A stretch of DNA of 64,000 bases from Thalassospira profundimaris WP0211. Its GTDB lineage: Bacteria > Pseudomonadota > Alphaproteobacteria > Rhodospirillales > Thalassospiraceae. The stretch spans positions 62,001-126,000 of the forward strand of contig NZ_AMRN01000001.1 in assembly GCF_000300275.1 (NCBI RefSeq). The letters are read 5' to 3'. Below are positions 9,265 through 19,231 of this stretch, piece after piece. The notes under the pieces are model-generated. The model did no database searches and was not told the DNA's origin. It was given only the letters and a program-made list of their open reading frames with translations. The position numbers and the translations under genes were made by a program. Within the stretch, counting starts at the first letter, position 1. Each line of letters opens with the position of its first letter.

Positions 9265-10488
9265 ATGAGCGTCATCCTTTTTGTCGATGATGACAAAAAT
9301 ATTCTGGATGGTTTGCGTCGCCGGTTACGCTCGGTCCGGTCCGGCTGGGAGCTGCATTTCGCGCATGACGCGGAAAGCGCCTTGGCGAAGGCTGCGGAAA
9401 TGGAACCGGATGTCGTCGTTTCCGACATGCGCATGCCCGGAACCGATGGCGCAGAACTTTTGACCATGATGCAGGAAAAACACCCGCATAGCGCGCGTAT
9501 CATTCTGTCAGGTTTTGCTGAGGAAGAAGCAATCCTGCGCACGGTTGGCCCGGCGCATCAGTATCTGGCCAAACCGTGTGATGATCAGATGCTGGTCGAA
9601 ACCATCGAGAACGCGCTTGATCTCCGTAACCTTCTGACCAATCCGGATCTGCGTGCGCTTGTTGGCGGGATTGATGCACTTGCCTCTCCGCCGATAACCT
9701 ATACCAACCTTGTCAAGGCACTGGAAAACCCACTGACCAGCAACGAGCAGCTTACGGCCATCGTTGCCTCGGACATTGCGTTAACCGCCGAGATCCTGAA
9801 GCTGACCAACTCGGCCTATTTTGCGGTCAGCCAGAAAATCACATCTGTCTCGCAAGCCATCCGCATGATCGGCGTCGATACGCTTAAGGCGCTTGCGCTG
9901 TTTATCGGTCTGTTTCGCAGTTTTGACGGCCCCAAGCCAGCGGTCACGCGAATGATGCAACTGTGCAAGCGCAGCCAGCAGCTTGGCGTTGTTGCCACCT
10001 TGATCGCCGAACAGGAAAAGCTTCCAAAGGAAGTGATCAGTGTCATGGCCGCTGTGGGCATGCTGAGCCATACGGGCAGCTTGATCCTTTATGCCTATCG
10101 CGCCAATGAAATGGCCGAGGTCATCAAGCGGGTCGAAACCGAAGACATTCCGATTAACGTTGCCGAACGTGACCAGTTTGGCGCAGCCCACCCGGAAATC
10201 GGTGCGTACCTTTTGGGTCTATGGGGTTTTCCAAGCGCCATGGTGCAGACGGTTGCCTATCACCATCGCCCGCAAGACACGCGGCATACCGAAATGAACG
10301 CGCTTAGCGCAATCTATATTGCCCAGCATCTGGCACGCGAAGTCGCCATCGAAAGCCGCACCGGGCAGGCGCCTGAAAGCCGCATTGATCTTGAGTATCT
10401 TGAACGTTTGGGAAAAGCCAACCGGTTGCCGGTCTGGCGCGAAATTGCCCGCGTGGTCGAAGAAAAATACCGCGAAATGGACATGTAA
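9265..10488 (+). CDS. Response regulator with HDOD output domain (copy 2)
   Basis: Paralogue of the preceding gene. I chose the ATG at 9265 because GAGG lies six bases upstream and because it gives exactly 407 residues, aligned end to end with copy 1 (MSVILFVDDDKNIL against MHHILFVDDDANIL). An ATG at 9241 would add eight residues. The receiver has Asp54 in VSDMRMPG and Lys in YLAKPCD; the HDOD part covers about 140-340 and ends in VAYHHRP. It is followed after nine bases by the third receiver gene, so they are probably cotranscribed. Two HDOD receivers in tandem suggest a recent duplication with divided roles. Confidence 0.9.
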   Translation: MSVILFVDDDKNILDGLRRRLRSVRSGWELHFAHDAESALAKAAEMEPDVVVSDMRMPGTDGAELLTMMQEKHPHSARIILSGFAEEEAILRTVGPAHQYLAKPCDDQMLVETIENALDLRNLLTNPDLRALVGGIDALASPPITYTNLVKALENPLTSNEQLTAIVASDIALTAEILKLTNSAYFAVSQKITSVSQAIRMIGVDTLKALALFIGLFRSFDGPKPAVTRMMQLCKRSQQLGVVATLIAEQEKLPKEVISVMAAVGMLSHTGSLILYAYRANEMAEVIKRVETEDIPINVAERDQFGAAHPEIGAYLLGLWGFPSAMVQTVAYHHRPQDTRHTEMNALSAIYIAQHLAREVAIESRTGQAPESRIDLEYLERLGKANRLPVWREIARVVEEKYREMDM

Positions 10489-10497
10489 GGGAGAGAG

Positions 10498-11703
10498 ATG
10501 ATGACACAGAATCCCCCTGTACTCTTCGTTGATGACGATGAAAACCTGTTGATGGGACTTAAGCGCAAGCTGCGCGGCAAGTTCGATTTCGAAACAGCGG
10601 TCGGCCCGCTTCAGGCGCTTGAGAAAATCAAGTCGGGCAACAAATATTCGGTTTGTGTTGCCGACATGCGCATGCCCGACATGGACGGTGTGAAGTTACT
10701 GGCCGAGGTTGCCAAACTCAGCCCCGATACAGTCAACATGATGCTGACCGGCAATGCCGACCAGCATACCGCGGTCGAAGCAATCAACCGGGGGCATATT
10801 TTCCGCTTTTTCAACAAGCCGTGCGAGGATGAAGACCTGATTGCCGGTGTTAAGGCGGGCTTGCGACAATATCAGCTGATCACCGCGGAAAAGGCGCTGA
10901 TCGAACAGACCCTGGCGGGCAGTGTAAAGGTCCTGACCGAGGTGCTGGCACAGCTTAATCCGGCGATTTTTGGCAAGGCGATGCGCGCCAAGCTTTGGTG
11001 CGACACCATTGCCAAACAGATCGGCTACCCGCATCCGTGGGAATTGGGGTTGGCCGCGTTACTCGCGCCAATTGGTTATGTCTCTCTGCCGCCGGAAATC
11101 CTTGCCCGCCTTGGCGAGGACAAGCCTCTTCAGCCGCTTGAACGTGACGTTGTCCGTCGCACACCCGAAGTGGCGCGCAAACTGATTTCCAATATCCCGC
11201 GTCTGGAACAAGTTGCCGGCATTGTCTATCTGCAGAACCGCAATTTTGACGGATCGGGCTTCCCGGCCGAAGGCCCGCTTGGCACGGAAATTCCGTTGGG
11301 CGCGCGGGTCCTTCGGATTTTCAACGACCTTGGCAAAATTGTCGAAAGTGATCTTGTCGTCAAACAGCACTTTGACGAGTTGCGCCACAAGCCCGAACGC
11401 TATGACCCGGAACTGCTGAACCAGATCGAGGCGATCCTTGCCCAGGAAGACCCGTCCTATGACAAAGTCGCCTATCCGACCGGGACGGAGCATGACATTT
11501 ACCTCAAGAACCTGAGGATAGGGGATTTCCTGCTGACCGATATCGAAACGCGCGACGGGCATATCTTGCTGACCCATGGCAACTACGTTTCCGAAATTCA
11601 GATCCAGCGGCTGCGGGTTTTTCAGGAACTTCACCAGTTTCATGAGCCCATTCGTGTCCGGCGCGGCGGGCATGATCAGGTTGCCACGAGCGGAGGGGCC
11701 TGA
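10498..11703 (+). CDS. Response regulator with degenerate HD-GYP domain
   Basis: 401 residues. The receiver (1-125) has VDDD at 11-14, Asp56 in VADMRMPD and Lys in FFNKPCE. The C-terminal part aligns with HD-GYP cyclic-di-GMP phosphodiesterases: the helix before LPPEIL corresponds to the HD helix, and FDGSGFPAEG (250-259) corresponds to the GYP segment. The key residues are altered. The usual LLHDIGK is LLAPIGY (188-194), so the His-Asp pair is missing, and GYP is GFP. The domain is therefore unlikely to hydrolyse cyclic-di-GMP and may bind a ligand or partner instead (inference). The stop overlaps the kinase start in TGATG, which indicates translational coupling. Confidence 0.88.
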   Translation: MMTQNPPVLFVDDDENLLMGLKRKLRGKFDFETAVGPLQALEKIKSGNKYSVCVADMRMPDMDGVKLLAEVAKLSPDTVNMMLTGNADQHTAVEAINRGHIFRFFNKPCEDEDLIAGVKAGLRQYQLITAEKALIEQTLAGSVKVLTEVLAQLNPAIFGKAMRAKLWCDTIAKQIGYPHPWELGLAALLAPIGYVSLPPEILARLGEDKPLQPLERDVVRRTPEVARKLISNIPRLEQVAGIVYLQNRNFDGSGFPAEGPLGTEIPLGARVLRIFNDLGKIVESDLVVKQHFDELRHKPERYDPELLNQIEAILAQEDPSYDKVAYPTGTEHDIYLKNLRIGDFLLTDIETRDGHILLTHGNYVSEIQIQRLRVFQELHQFHEPIRVRRGGHDQVATSGGA

Positions 11704-13124
11704 TGTCTGAGAAGATTGAAAACCTGCACGACACCAAGATCCTGAGTGGCACGTCCGACCTGACATCGGGGGCGGACCTGCTTGAGGCTGCCAAGGAAAT
11801 TGATGCGCCAGAAGACGTTCGCGCCCACTTCCTGGCACTGATGGGGGAGCAAAAGCGCCGCAAGCTCGAAACCATGCAGCGGCTCAAGACCATTCTTGAT
11901 AGCGTTGTCGAGGGGATACTGATCATTGATGCCACCGGCATGATCCAGGACTTCAACAAATCAGCCGCCGAAATCCTGCGCGCAACCGGCGATGAGTTGC
12001 TGGGCACTTCGGTCGATGTGATGTTCATTGATCGCAAGGCAACCGTGCGCCACAAGCTTTTGAACCGCTGCATCAATATCAGCAGTGGTGTGCTGAAATA
12101 TGACTATACCGAAACCATGGCGCAGCGCCTTGATGGCGACAGCTTTCCGATGGAAATCATCGTAAGTCCGGCCAATTTCGCATCCGAGATGAGTTATCTT
12201 TACATTTTCCGCGACATCACCCGACGCAAGAACGCGGAAGTCGCGCAAAAGAAGCTTGAAGAAGACCTGCGCGAGGCCCTTAAGCTTGAGGCGATTGGAC
12301 ATCTTGCCGGCGGAATTGCGCATGAAATCAATACGCCCAGCCAGTATATCCGCGATAACCTGAAGTTCCTTAATGACAGTTACGGGGCGCTTTCGCGCAT
12401 GCTTGGTCTGGCCTTGCAGACCTTGTGGAAAAACCGCGCAAATTTGCCGCCCAATACGTTTGAGGATTTCACCCGACAAATGCGTGATTCCGATCTTGAA
12501 TTCCTGCTTGAGGAAATCCCGCATGCCACCCAGCAATCCCTTGATGGCATCAATCAGGTGGCACGCATTGTCCTGTCGATGAAGGAATTCTCCCACCCCG
12601 GCGGGACGGAAAAAACCACCACCGACATCAACCGGGTCCTGTCGAACGTGATTGTGATTTCACGCAATGAATGGAAACACAATGCCGACATCACCGAAGA
12701 ATTCGATCCGGAAATCCCGCATATTCCGTGCCACATCAACGAGGTCAATCAGGCCTTCCTCAACCTGATCGTCAACGCGGCACAGGCCATTCAGGCGGCC
12801 GGGCGCAAACCCGATGAAGGTCACATCACGGTCAAGACCACGTCGCTTGATGACAGCATCCTGATTTCGATTTCCGACAACGGAACCGGCATTGCCAAGG
12901 AAAACCGGTCAAAGGTGTTCAACCCGTTCTTTACCACCAAGGAAGTTGGCAAGGGCACGGGACAGGGACTTTCGATCACCCATGACATCGTCACGGTGCG
13001 CCATGGCGGGCGCATCTGGTTTGAAACCGACATGGGAAAGGGAACGACATTCCGCGTTCTTCTGCCTGCCGAAGACCGCACCGGCAAAAAGTCCGACGAA
13101 AAATCCGGAAAGACCAAGAACTAG
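11703..13124 (+). CDS. Cytoplasmic PAS-domain sensor histidine kinase
   Basis: 473 residues with no membrane segment. A helical N-terminus (about 25-65) precedes a PAS domain (about 60-175). The dimerisation and phosphoacceptor helix follows, with His207 in [14 protein letters not shown]. The ATPase domain covers about 325-460, with the N box ([10 protein letters not shown]), G1 (DNGTGI), F box (FNPFFTTK) and G2 (GKGTGQGLS). It lacks a receiver of its own. Its position at the end of the operon, coupled to the third receiver gene by TGATG, suggests that it phosphorylates the three upstream receivers. Its last bases overlap the convergent ynfA-like gene by four bases. Confidence 0.92.
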   Translation: MSEKIENLHDTKILSGTSDLTSGADLLEAAKEIDAPEDVRAHFLALMGEQKRRKLETMQRLKTILDSVVEGILIIDATGMIQDFNKSAAEILRATGDELLGTSVDVMFIDRKATVRHKLLNRCINISSGVLKYDYTETMAQRLDGDSFPMEIIVSPANFASEMSYLYIFRDITRRKNAEVAQKKLEEDLREALKLEAIGHLAGGIAHEINTPSQYIRDNLKFLNDSYGALSRMLGLALQTLWKNRANLPPNTFEDFTRQMRDSDLEFLLEEIPHATQQSLDGINQVARIVLSMKEFSHPGGTEKTTTDINRVLSNVIVISRNEWKHNADITEEFDPEIPHIPCHINEVNQAFLNLIVNAAQAIQAAGRKPDEGHITVKTTSLDDSILISISDNGTGIAKENRSKVFNPFFTTKEVGKGTGQGLSITHDIVTVRHGGRIWFETDMGKGTTFRVLLPAEDRTGKKSDEKSGKTKN

Positions 13125-13441
13125 CGCGGGGCAAACAGGATGATCCCGGCACCCAAAAGGCAAACCAGCAATCCGGTTACATCCCAGCGGTCGGGAGTGG
13201 TGCGTTCAACCACCCACAGCCAGAAGATCGATGCCGTAATATAAACCCCGCCATAGGCCGCGTAGGCCCGCCCGGCAAAGTCGGCCTCAACCCGGGTCAG
13301 AAGCCAGGCAAATACAATCAGGGATGCCACACCCGGCACGACCCAAAGGATCGACTTCCCGGACCGAAGCCAGGCCCAGAAGGCAAAACACCCGGCAATT
13401 TCGGCAATCGCCGCAAAGATATAGGCCGCTATGCTTTGCAT
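13121..13441 (-). CDS. YnfA/UPF0060 family small membrane protein
   Basis: 106 residues from the ATG at 13441, close to the usual 108. An upstream in-frame ATG at 13486 would add 15 hydrophilic residues not expected in the family. GGGGAA lies eight to nine bases before the chosen start. Four hydrophobic helices fill nearly the whole protein, with family-typical segments [33 protein letters not shown] and [19 protein letters not shown]. The family resembles small multidrug-resistance transporters, but its substrate is not established. The gene ends tail-to-tail with the kinase, overlapping by four bases, and starts 16 bases after the asparaginase gene's stop, on the same strand. Confidence 0.9.
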   Translation of the reverse strand: MQSIAAYIFAAIAEIAGCFAFWAWLRSGKSILWVVPGVASLIVFAWLLTRVEADFAGRAYAAYGGVYITASIFWLWVVERTTPDRWDVTGLLVCLLGAGIILFAPR

Positions 13442-13457
13442 CTGTTCCCCGTTTTGA

Positions 13458-14468
13458 TCAGAAGGCCGGGCGCAAGTCGCCTGCATATTTGCCCGCCCAG
13501 TTGGTCAGAACCGGGGTCAGGTATTTCTTCAGGACCTCGGCCTTGGCGTCATCAATCACGCCATGTTTGCGCAGGATCGCGCCCATCGCAACCTCTGCCC
13601 CGCGCTGGGTGCCATCATCGATCTTAAGCGCCACACCAAGCCCCTGTTTGGGGAAGGCTGCGCAATAAACACCCTCTGCGCCGACCTTGACCAGTGCATT
13701 TTCACCGCATTCTTCCATGATCCCGGTGCAAAAACGCCCAGTTCCGGCAACCATGAAGGGCGCATTTGCACAGCCCTTGCGGATGCGCTTGATCGCATCA
13801 ATGCGTTTGGCATCAAGGCCCGCCGGGTCGGCCATGCGCGCCATCGCAAGGCCCAGATCACGCAACCGCATGCCAATCACCGGAATGCCACAGCCATCAA
13901 TACCGCGCGGGGTCGAAGACAGATCGCAATCACCCATTTCTTCCAACACCTTGATCAGGCGTTGCTGAACTGGATGAGATTCTTCGATATAGCCGCTCGG
14001 ATCCTCGCCCAACTGCTGTGCAGTCGACAGAAACCCTGAATGCTTGCCAGAGCAATTGTTGTGCGCCTTCGTCAGGCTCACATGATCGGACGCCTGTTTA
14101 ATCGCGGCATTCAGGCTGAGTGAATAATGCGGGGCGCATTCCAGCGTATCGACCGAAAGGCCGATCTTCTCCAACCATGCCTTGACGGTTTGGGCGTGTT
14201 CTTCCTCGCCATTATGCGATGAGCAGGCAAGGGCGATGTGTTTGTCCTCAAGCCCGAAGGCCTCGACCGCGCCGCTTTCAACAAACGGAATGGCCAGAAG
14301 CGGCTTGATCGCAGATCGCGGATACATCAGCGCATCAATATCGCCCCCCTGATCAACCACCGTCCCGTCAGACGTCATCACGACGTAACGGCCGCGATGG
14401 AAACTTTCGACCATATCGCCGCGTGTGGCTTCGACAAGGATCGGGTTGGCAGCGATTGACTGAGGCAT
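13458..14468 (-). CDS. L-asparaginase, Rhizobium etli type (asparaginase II family)
   Basis: 336 residues. It hydrolyses asparagine to aspartate and ammonia. It belongs to the family of the Rhizobium etli inducible asparaginase, unrelated to the E. coli AnsA/AnsB fold. The family's Ser-x-x-Lys nucleophile pair is visible as Ser52 and Lys55 in [10 protein letters not shown]. The conserved Cys motifs NNCSGKHSG and GIDGCGIPV are also present. GGAG lies about seven bases before the ATG. It is cytoplasmic, with no signal peptide. The ynfA-like gene follows after a short gap, while the Lrp-type regulator is upstream on the same strand and could control it (inference). Confidence 0.92.
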   Translation of the reverse strand: MPQSIAANPILVEATRGDMVESFHRGRYVVMTSDGTVVDQGGDIDALMYPRSAIKPLLAIPFVESGAVEAFGLEDKHIALACSSHNGEEEHAQTVKAWLEKIGLSVDTLECAPHYSLSLNAAIKQASDHVSLTKAHNNCSGKHSGFLSTAQQLGEDPSGYIEESHPVQQRLIKVLEEMGDCDLSSTPRGIDGCGIPVIGMRLRDLGLAMARMADPAGLDAKRIDAIKRIRKGCANAPFMVAGTGRFCTGIMEECGENALVKVGAEGVYCAAFPKQGLGVALKIDDGTQRGAEVAMGAILRKHGVIDDAKAEVLKKYLTPVLTNWAGKYAGDLRPAF

Positions 14469-14579
14469 TTTAAAGCTCCGGCTTTGGTGGGTTGATCAGT
14501 CTATGCCTGAAACACCGGTGGAAAATCAAGTATGGCAAATCTTGCAACTGCGAAGGTGCCCACAATTTGAGGGCTGCCT

Positions 14580-15071
14580 TTAAACACCTTTCGGCAACGG
14601 TATGGCCGTCAGGTTCTTGTATTCCTTCAAAACCAGACTGGATTGCACATCGCGCACGTTGGGCATTGAAAGCAACTGATGGGTGACAAAATCGCCAAAG
14701 CTTTCGATATCGCGCGCCACGGACATCAGCAGAAAATCCTGCCTCCCCGTCATCGCCCAGCAGGACAGAATTTCGGGAAGATCATTCATCGCGCGAGCAA
14801 AATCCTCCGCCCCCTGTTCGGTATGGCTTTGCAAGCGGACCTGAATGGTCGCCAGCACCCCAAAGCCAAGTTTCTTGCGGTCCAGAAGGGCGACCTGACG
14901 TTTGATCACCCCGGATGCCTCAAGCTGTTTGACCCGACGCAAACACGGCGATGGAGACATGCCGACCATTTCAGCAAGTTGGACATTGCTGATGGCGGCG
15001 TCCTTTTGCAGGGCCTGCAAGATCCGGATATCAGTCGCGCTTAGCGTCACGTCGGTCATTTTAAACCCCAA
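14580..15071 (-). CDS. Lrp/AsnC family transcriptional regulator
   Basis: 163 residues, or 159 from the ATG at 15059; neither start has a decisive Shine-Dalgarno. The N-terminal winged helix-turn-helix (about 8-65) contains LSATDIRILQALQKD and the recognition helix MSPSPCLRRVKQLEASGVI. A RAM/ACT-like ligand-binding domain follows (about 70-155), with CWAMTGRQDFLL. These regulators bind amino acids and control their metabolism. The gene is divergent from phenylalanine hydroxylase, with 128 bases between them, so regulation of that gene by phenylalanine or tyrosine is likely but inferred. The asparaginase gene downstream is another possible target. Confidence 0.93.
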   Translation of the reverse strand: MGFKMTDVTLSATDIRILQALQKDAAISNVQLAEMVGMSPSPCLRRVKQLEASGVIKRQVALLDRKKLGFGVLATIQVRLQSHTEQGAEDFARAMNDLPEILSCWAMTGRQDFLLMSVARDIESFGDFVTHQLLSMPNVRDVQSSLVLKEYKNLTAIPLPKGV

Positions 15072-15199
15072 ATCAAACCCACAAGGTCACAATATGCACA
15101 TCATAACCGATTTGAACGTCTTATTGGCCAGAAAATGACATTAGAGTTGATGTAAAATGATCCTTGTAAATCGGCAATAGAACCCGAAAGAGGACGGCC

Positions 15200-16099
15200 A
15201 TGAATCAGGGAAACGATCTGCGTGGTGACTACAGCCACATCAATGACGACTACACCATCGATCAGGACTGGAGCACATATACCGAGGCTGAGCACGAACT
15301 ATGGCGCAAGCTTTATGACCGCCAGTCGCGCATTTTGCCCGGATATGCTGCCGAGGATTACATTCGCAATCTGATGAAACTTGATGCGGCGGATCAGATT
15401 CCGCATTTCGGCCGGGTTAGCGAGAAGCTCCATGCGGCGACCGGCTGGCATCTTGTGGCTGTTCCGGGGCTGGTGCCTGATGATGTGTTTTTTGACCATC
15501 TTGCCAATCGGCGGTTCCCGGTCACGGTGTGGCTGCGCAAGCCCGAGGAAATGGATTATCTGGTCGAACCTGACATCTTCCATGACTTTTTTGGTCATGT
15601 GCCGATGCTGTATGACCCGACCTTTGCCGACTATCTGGCAGCCTATGGCGCCAAGGGCCCAGAGGCCATTGCGATGGGCGGCCTGAAACAGCTGGCCCGG
15701 ATGTATTGGTACATGGTGGAGTTTGGCCTGATCATGACCCCGCATGGATTGCGCGCCTATGGGGCTGGCATGTTGTCATCGCAAACCGAAACCATCTATT
15801 CGGTGACCGATCCCACACCAAACCGGGTTGCGTTCGAGCTTGAACGCGTCATGGGCACGGATTATGCGATTGATGATTTCCAGAAAACCTATTTCGTTCT
15901 GGAAAGTTACGATCAGTTGTTTGACGCGATGAATGTGCCGCTGGCGCCGATCTATGATCGGCTCGCCAAGAAGCCTGCGATTGATCCGGCAACCACCTTG
16001 CCGACAGACCGGCTTTATCATGTGCATGGGGCCGCAGACAGCATCATTTCCCTGGGCGAGGAGCCCCACAGGACCCACAGACAACGACGCCCTGCATAA
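15200..16099 (+). CDS. phhA: Phenylalanine-4-hydroxylase
   Basis: 299 residues. It oxidises phenylalanine to tyrosine using O2, Fe(II) and a pterin cofactor. The iron ligands are visible as His128 and His133 in IFHDFFGHVPML and Glu174 in YMVEFGL. It is the single-domain bacterial form, without the N-terminal ACT regulatory domain of animal enzymes. AGAGGA lies about nine bases before the ATG. The divergent Lrp-type gene at 14580-15071 is the obvious candidate regulator. No pterin carbinolamine dehydratase (phhB) gene is adjacent. The last bases of the gene form one arm of a hairpin that includes the stop codon. Confidence 0.96.
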   Translation: MNQGNDLRGDYSHINDDYTIDQDWSTYTEAEHELWRKLYDRQSRILPGYAAEDYIRNLMKLDAADQIPHFGRVSEKLHAATGWHLVAVPGLVPDDVFFDHLANRRFPVTVWLRKPEEMDYLVEPDIFHDFFGHVPMLYDPTFADYLAAYGAKGPEAIAMGGLKQLARMYWYMVEFGLIMTPHGLRAYGAGMLSSQTETIYSVTDPTPNRVAFELERVMGTDYAIDDFQKTYFVLESYDQLFDAMNVPLAPIYDRLAKKPAIDPATTLPTDRLYHVHGAADSIISLGEEPHRTHRQRRPA

Positions 16100-16157
16100 G
16101 GCAGGGCGTGGCGATCCGTTCAGGATTGATCAAGGCAGTGCTGGTCTGCCAGCACCG

Positions 16158-16580
16158 CTAGCAGGCACTGATGGAATGACCCAGCACCCGATTGAGTTGC
16201 TCAAGCACCACTTTCGGGCTGGCGTCCTTGCTGATGAAATCGGCCGCCCCAAGCGCATCGGCTTGTGCGCGGGTGTCGGCATCATAATGGGCCGAGAAGA
16301 AGAAAACCGGCACGTTTTGGCTGTTGGGATAGCGGCGGCGAATTTCGCAGAACGCTTCAAAGCCGCTCATGCCCGGCATTTCAATATCAAGGATGATGGC
16401 ACGGGGATAAAGCCCGTCCAGCTGATCAATCAGATCATCGGCACAATCAAAACCGGCCACGTCATATCCTGCCCGACGCAACACTGTTTCAAGGGCTGCT
16501 TTGGCGCTGGGACTGTCGTCGGCGAACGCAACCAGTCCATCAGGACAAAATTGCGACGGCATGGCGCTGAGCGCGTTCAT
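16158..16580 (-). CDS. Single-domain response regulator (CheY-like receiver)
   Basis: 140 residues, consisting of a receiver domain only. The acidic pair is in AFADDSPSA (Asp21, Asp22), the phosphoacceptor is Asp65 in ILDIEMPGMSG, and the conserved Lys is in FISKDASP. There is no output domain, so it should act by protein contact or as a step in a phosphorelay. It is convergent with phhA and divergent from the methylmalonyl-CoA mutase operon; no kinase is adjacent. The closest kinase in the window is at 11703-13124, but nothing links them directly. Confidence 0.9.
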   Translation of the reverse strand: MNALSAMPSQFCPDGLVAFADDSPSAKAALETVLRRAGYDVAGFDCADDLIDQLDGLYPRAIILDIEMPGMSGFEAFCEIRRRYPNSQNVPVFFFSAHYDADTRAQADALGAADFISKDASPKVVLEQLNRVLGHSISAC

Positions 16581-16861
16581 GGATGGCGATACTCCGAGTT
16601 TTGGGACAAGTCCAAACTGACAGACGAAAATGTCAAATTGGTTAAACCCGCCAAATTTTTGCCACGCAATGTTCCGCCTTCACCCCGATCTCGCACCCGT
16701 GCCGCGAAAGTATAAGGCCGCAATGATCGGAACCATGCGACGCGCAAACCACGAACAACGTGCAAAACCCCAATGTTTCCGCCGACATAACGTTACGGAA
16801 ACCTGATTTGTCGGGGTCGACATCCGTCTAAATAGGTATTTCCATGCCTATTTACGGAATT
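16581..16861. promoter_or_regulatory. Promoter region with inverted repeat before the B12 riboswitch
   Basis: 281 bases between the receiver gene and the riboswitch. Just before the riboswitch is an inverted repeat, AAATAGG-N10-CCTATTT, at 16830-16853. It could be an operator over the mutase promoter or a short hairpin at the start of the transcript. I see no clear -35/-10 pair; TTGTCG at about 16809 is one possible -35. No gene is apparent here. Confidence 0.4.
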
Positions 16862-17036
16862 AGGGACAGGTGCTATAAACCGCCATGTCGCGAATGTGAC
16901 CGGAAAATAGGATCGGGAATCCGGTGCGGCCGTGCCTTAGCGCACTTTGGCCAAGCCCGGAACTGCCCCCGCAACTGTAAGCGTGACGGCCTTTTTGCAG
17001 GCTTTCTCGCGAGTCAGAATACCGATGGTGTTTTCT
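16862..17036 (+). promoter_or_regulatory. Cobalamin (B12) riboswitch
   Basis: The conserved core of the cobalamin aptamer is readable: AAATAGGATCGGGAATCCGG at about 16904-16923, then CTGCCCCCGCAACTGTAA at 16963-16980, and the B12-box-like end GAGTCAGAATACC at 17011-17023. An extra stem-like insert lies between the first and second core blocks. The element ends about 145 bases before the mutase small-subunit start. I see no terminator hairpin with a T run between it and the gene, so control by translation or by a structure I cannot fold by eye is more likely. The boundaries are approximate. Confidence 0.88.
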
Positions 17037-17180
17037 TGGCATGAAATGGGCCGGGCGGGGTGTACCGGGTACTGGGAATCCGTAGTAGAATAGAATTTGG
17101 CAACGTTCCGTGCCCGACGCCATATGAAGACCCCATATGGAGTCGCATCAAGGACGGGACACACCAAGCCGGGAGAAACC

Positions 17181-19229
17181 ATGTCCGACCCGCTAAAGCT
17201 CGCATCCGAATTTCCATCTGCTGATTATGCAAGTTGGCGCAAGCTTGCCGAGGAGGCCCTTAAAGGGGCACCGTTCGAAAAGAAGCTTGTCACCAATACG
17301 CTTGATGGCTTTTCCGTTCAGCCGATCTATACAAATGACGATCAGGATGACGCGACCCGGCTGATCCACGAAGTTCTTAATGCCACGGTCGAGCCGCGCG
17401 AAACCGTGACCGGCTGGGACATCCGTCAGCTTCATACCCATCCCGATCCCAAAGCCACCAATGCCGCGATCCTTGAGGACCTTGAAAATGGGGCCACCTC
17501 GATCACGCTAAAACTTGATGCCGCCGCCCGCGCCGGGCGCGAAATCAGTTCTGCCGAGGTCGGTGTTGACGGGATTGCCATTCATTGTCTGGCTGATCTC
17601 GATACGGCCCTTGAGGACGTTTACACCAACCTTGCCACCGTCGGGCTTGATGCCGGGGCAGCAGGTGTTCCGGCCGCAGCACTTCTGGCCGCCCATATCG
17701 CAAATACCGACGGTGCCGACGAAGCCGCACCGGCCTTTAACATCGACCCGATCGGCACGCTGGCATCCACCGGCACCCTGCCCTGCGGCGCACAAGATGC
17801 GGTTGATCATGCGGCAAGCGTTGCGGTAGAGCTGATTGATCTGTTCCCGCTGGCGACTGCAATTTCAGTGAATGGCGCACCTTATTATAATGCTGGCGCC
17901 ACCGATGGTCAGGAACTGGCCTGCCTGCTGGCAAGCGGGGTGACATACTTACGTGCCCTGACCGATGCGGGAATGGCGGTTGATCAGGCGGCGGGTGCGA
18001 TGGTGTTTAATGTTGCCATCGGTACGGACTTCTTTGCCGGGATCGCAAAGCTGCGTGCCCTTCGCATGATGTGGAGCCGCGTTCTTTCGGCATCGGGTGC
18101 CGAGGATGCGACGATTACGATCAATGCGGTTTCAGCCGAAATGGCCCTGACCAAGGTTGATCCGTGGGTCAATATGCTGCGCACCACGGTGACAAGCTTT
18201 GCCGCTGGTCTGGGTGGTGCCGATAGTGTGACCTGCCTGCCATATGATCATTTAATTGGCCTGCCAGATGGCTTTGCGCGCCGCATTACACGCAACACCC
18301 AACTGATCTTGCAGGAAGAAAGCAACGTGCACCGGGTCATCGATCCGGCAGGTGGTTCGTGGTTTATTGAAAACCTGACCAAGGAACTGGCGAAGGCCGC
18401 CTGGTCGAAATTCCAGTCGCTTGAATCTTCGGGTGGCATTCTAAGTGCCCTTGCCAATGGCAGTCTTAAGACCGAGATCGAGACCGTCTGGAACGCGCGT
18501 AAAAAACGCCTGTCGACCCGTCGTGATCCGCTGACCGGTGTGTCGGAATTCCCCAATATCACAGAAGCCAAAGTAACCTGCGAAAAGCCTGACCTCGATG
18601 CGATCATTGCAGATGCCAAGGCCCGGCAGACCAAATTTGACGGCACGGTCGGCAACAGCCTTAATGCGATGATTGAGGCCGCCCGCGCCGGTGCCACCAT
18701 CGGGCATATGTTTACCGATCTTTATGGCACCAGCGCCGCGACATGTATCGGTGCCCTGCCCGCCCATCGACTTGCCGAACGTTATGAGGCGCTTCGCAAA
18801 CGTTCTGATGCGCATAAGGCAAAGACCGGATCCTTCCCGCAGGTATTCCTGGCCAATCTTGGCAAGGTCGCCCAGCACACGGCACGCGCGAGTTTTGCGC
18901 GTAACTTCTTTGAAGCCGGCGGGATCGAGGCAATCACCAATAACGGCTTTGCCATTGCCGATGACGTTGCAACCGCCTTTGGCGACAGCGGGGCGAAAAT
19001 CGCCATTATTTGCGGATCAGACCCGCAATATGCCGACATGGCAGCGGATGTTGCCAAGGCGCTGAAATCCAAAGGGGCCAGCATGGTTTATCTTGCTGGC
19101 CAGCCGGGCGATGCGAGGTCGGCTTACGAAGCCGCCGGCATTGACGAGTTTGTTTTTGTCGGGGCCGATGTCCTTGCCATTTGTGGCGTTGCACTTGATC
19201 ATCTTCTTGGCAAGCAGGGGGAGAAATAA
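17181..19229 (+). CDS. mutA: Methylmalonyl-CoA mutase small (beta) subunit
   Basis: 682 residues from the ATG at 17181, with GGGAG six bases upstream; an in-frame TTG at 17097 is rejected. With the large subunit it interconverts methylmalonyl-CoA and succinyl-CoA, the last step of the propionyl-CoA pathway. The N-terminal part resembles the TIM-barrel substrate domain (segments around [19 protein letters not shown]). The C-terminal part keeps the Rossmann-like B12-domain fold but lacks the DxHxxG cobalamin-ligand motif, as expected for the non-catalytic subunit. The gene sits behind a cobalamin riboswitch and ends two bases before the large-subunit ATG. Confidence 0.95.
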   Translation: MSDPLKLASEFPSADYASWRKLAEEALKGAPFEKKLVTNTLDGFSVQPIYTNDDQDDATRLIHEVLNATVEPRETVTGWDIRQLHTHPDPKATNAAILEDLENGATSITLKLDAAARAGREISSAEVGVDGIAIHCLADLDTALEDVYTNLATVGLDAGAAGVPAAALLAAHIANTDGADEAAPAFNIDPIGTLASTGTLPCGAQDAVDHAASVAVELIDLFPLATAISVNGAPYYNAGATDGQELACLLASGVTYLRALTDAGMAVDQAAGAMVFNVAIGTDFFAGIAKLRALRMMWSRVLSASGAEDATITINAVSAEMALTKVDPWVNMLRTTVTSFAAGLGGADSVTCLPYDHLIGLPDGFARRITRNTQLILQEESNVHRVIDPAGGSWFIENLTKELAKAAWSKFQSLESSGGILSALANGSLKTEIETVWNARKKRLSTRRDPLTGVSEFPNITEAKVTCEKPDLDAIIADAKARQTKFDGTVGNSLNAMIEAARAGATIGHMFTDLYGTSAATCIGALPAHRLAERYEALRKRSDAHKAKTGSFPQVFLANLGKVAQHTARASFARNFFEAGGIEAITNNGFAIADDVATAFGDSGAKIAIICGSDPQYADMAADVAKALKSKGASMVYLAGQPGDARSAYEAAGIDEFVFVGADVLAICGVALDHLLGKQGEK

Positions 19230-19231
19230 CC

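Noticed and set aside
15140-15185. TyrR box upstream of phhA
   Set aside because: TGTAAA occurs twice as a direct repeat, but no TTTACA half-site stands at the N6 spacing.
16087-16109. Terminator spanning the phhA stop codon
   Set aside because: CGCCCTGC pairs with GCAGGGCG, but no T run follows. It may be an RNA stem, but I cannot call it an intrinsic terminator.
16844-17044. 66-residue ORF before the mutase operon
   Set aside because: It lies almost wholly in the cobalamin riboswitch, whose conserved core explains the sequence.
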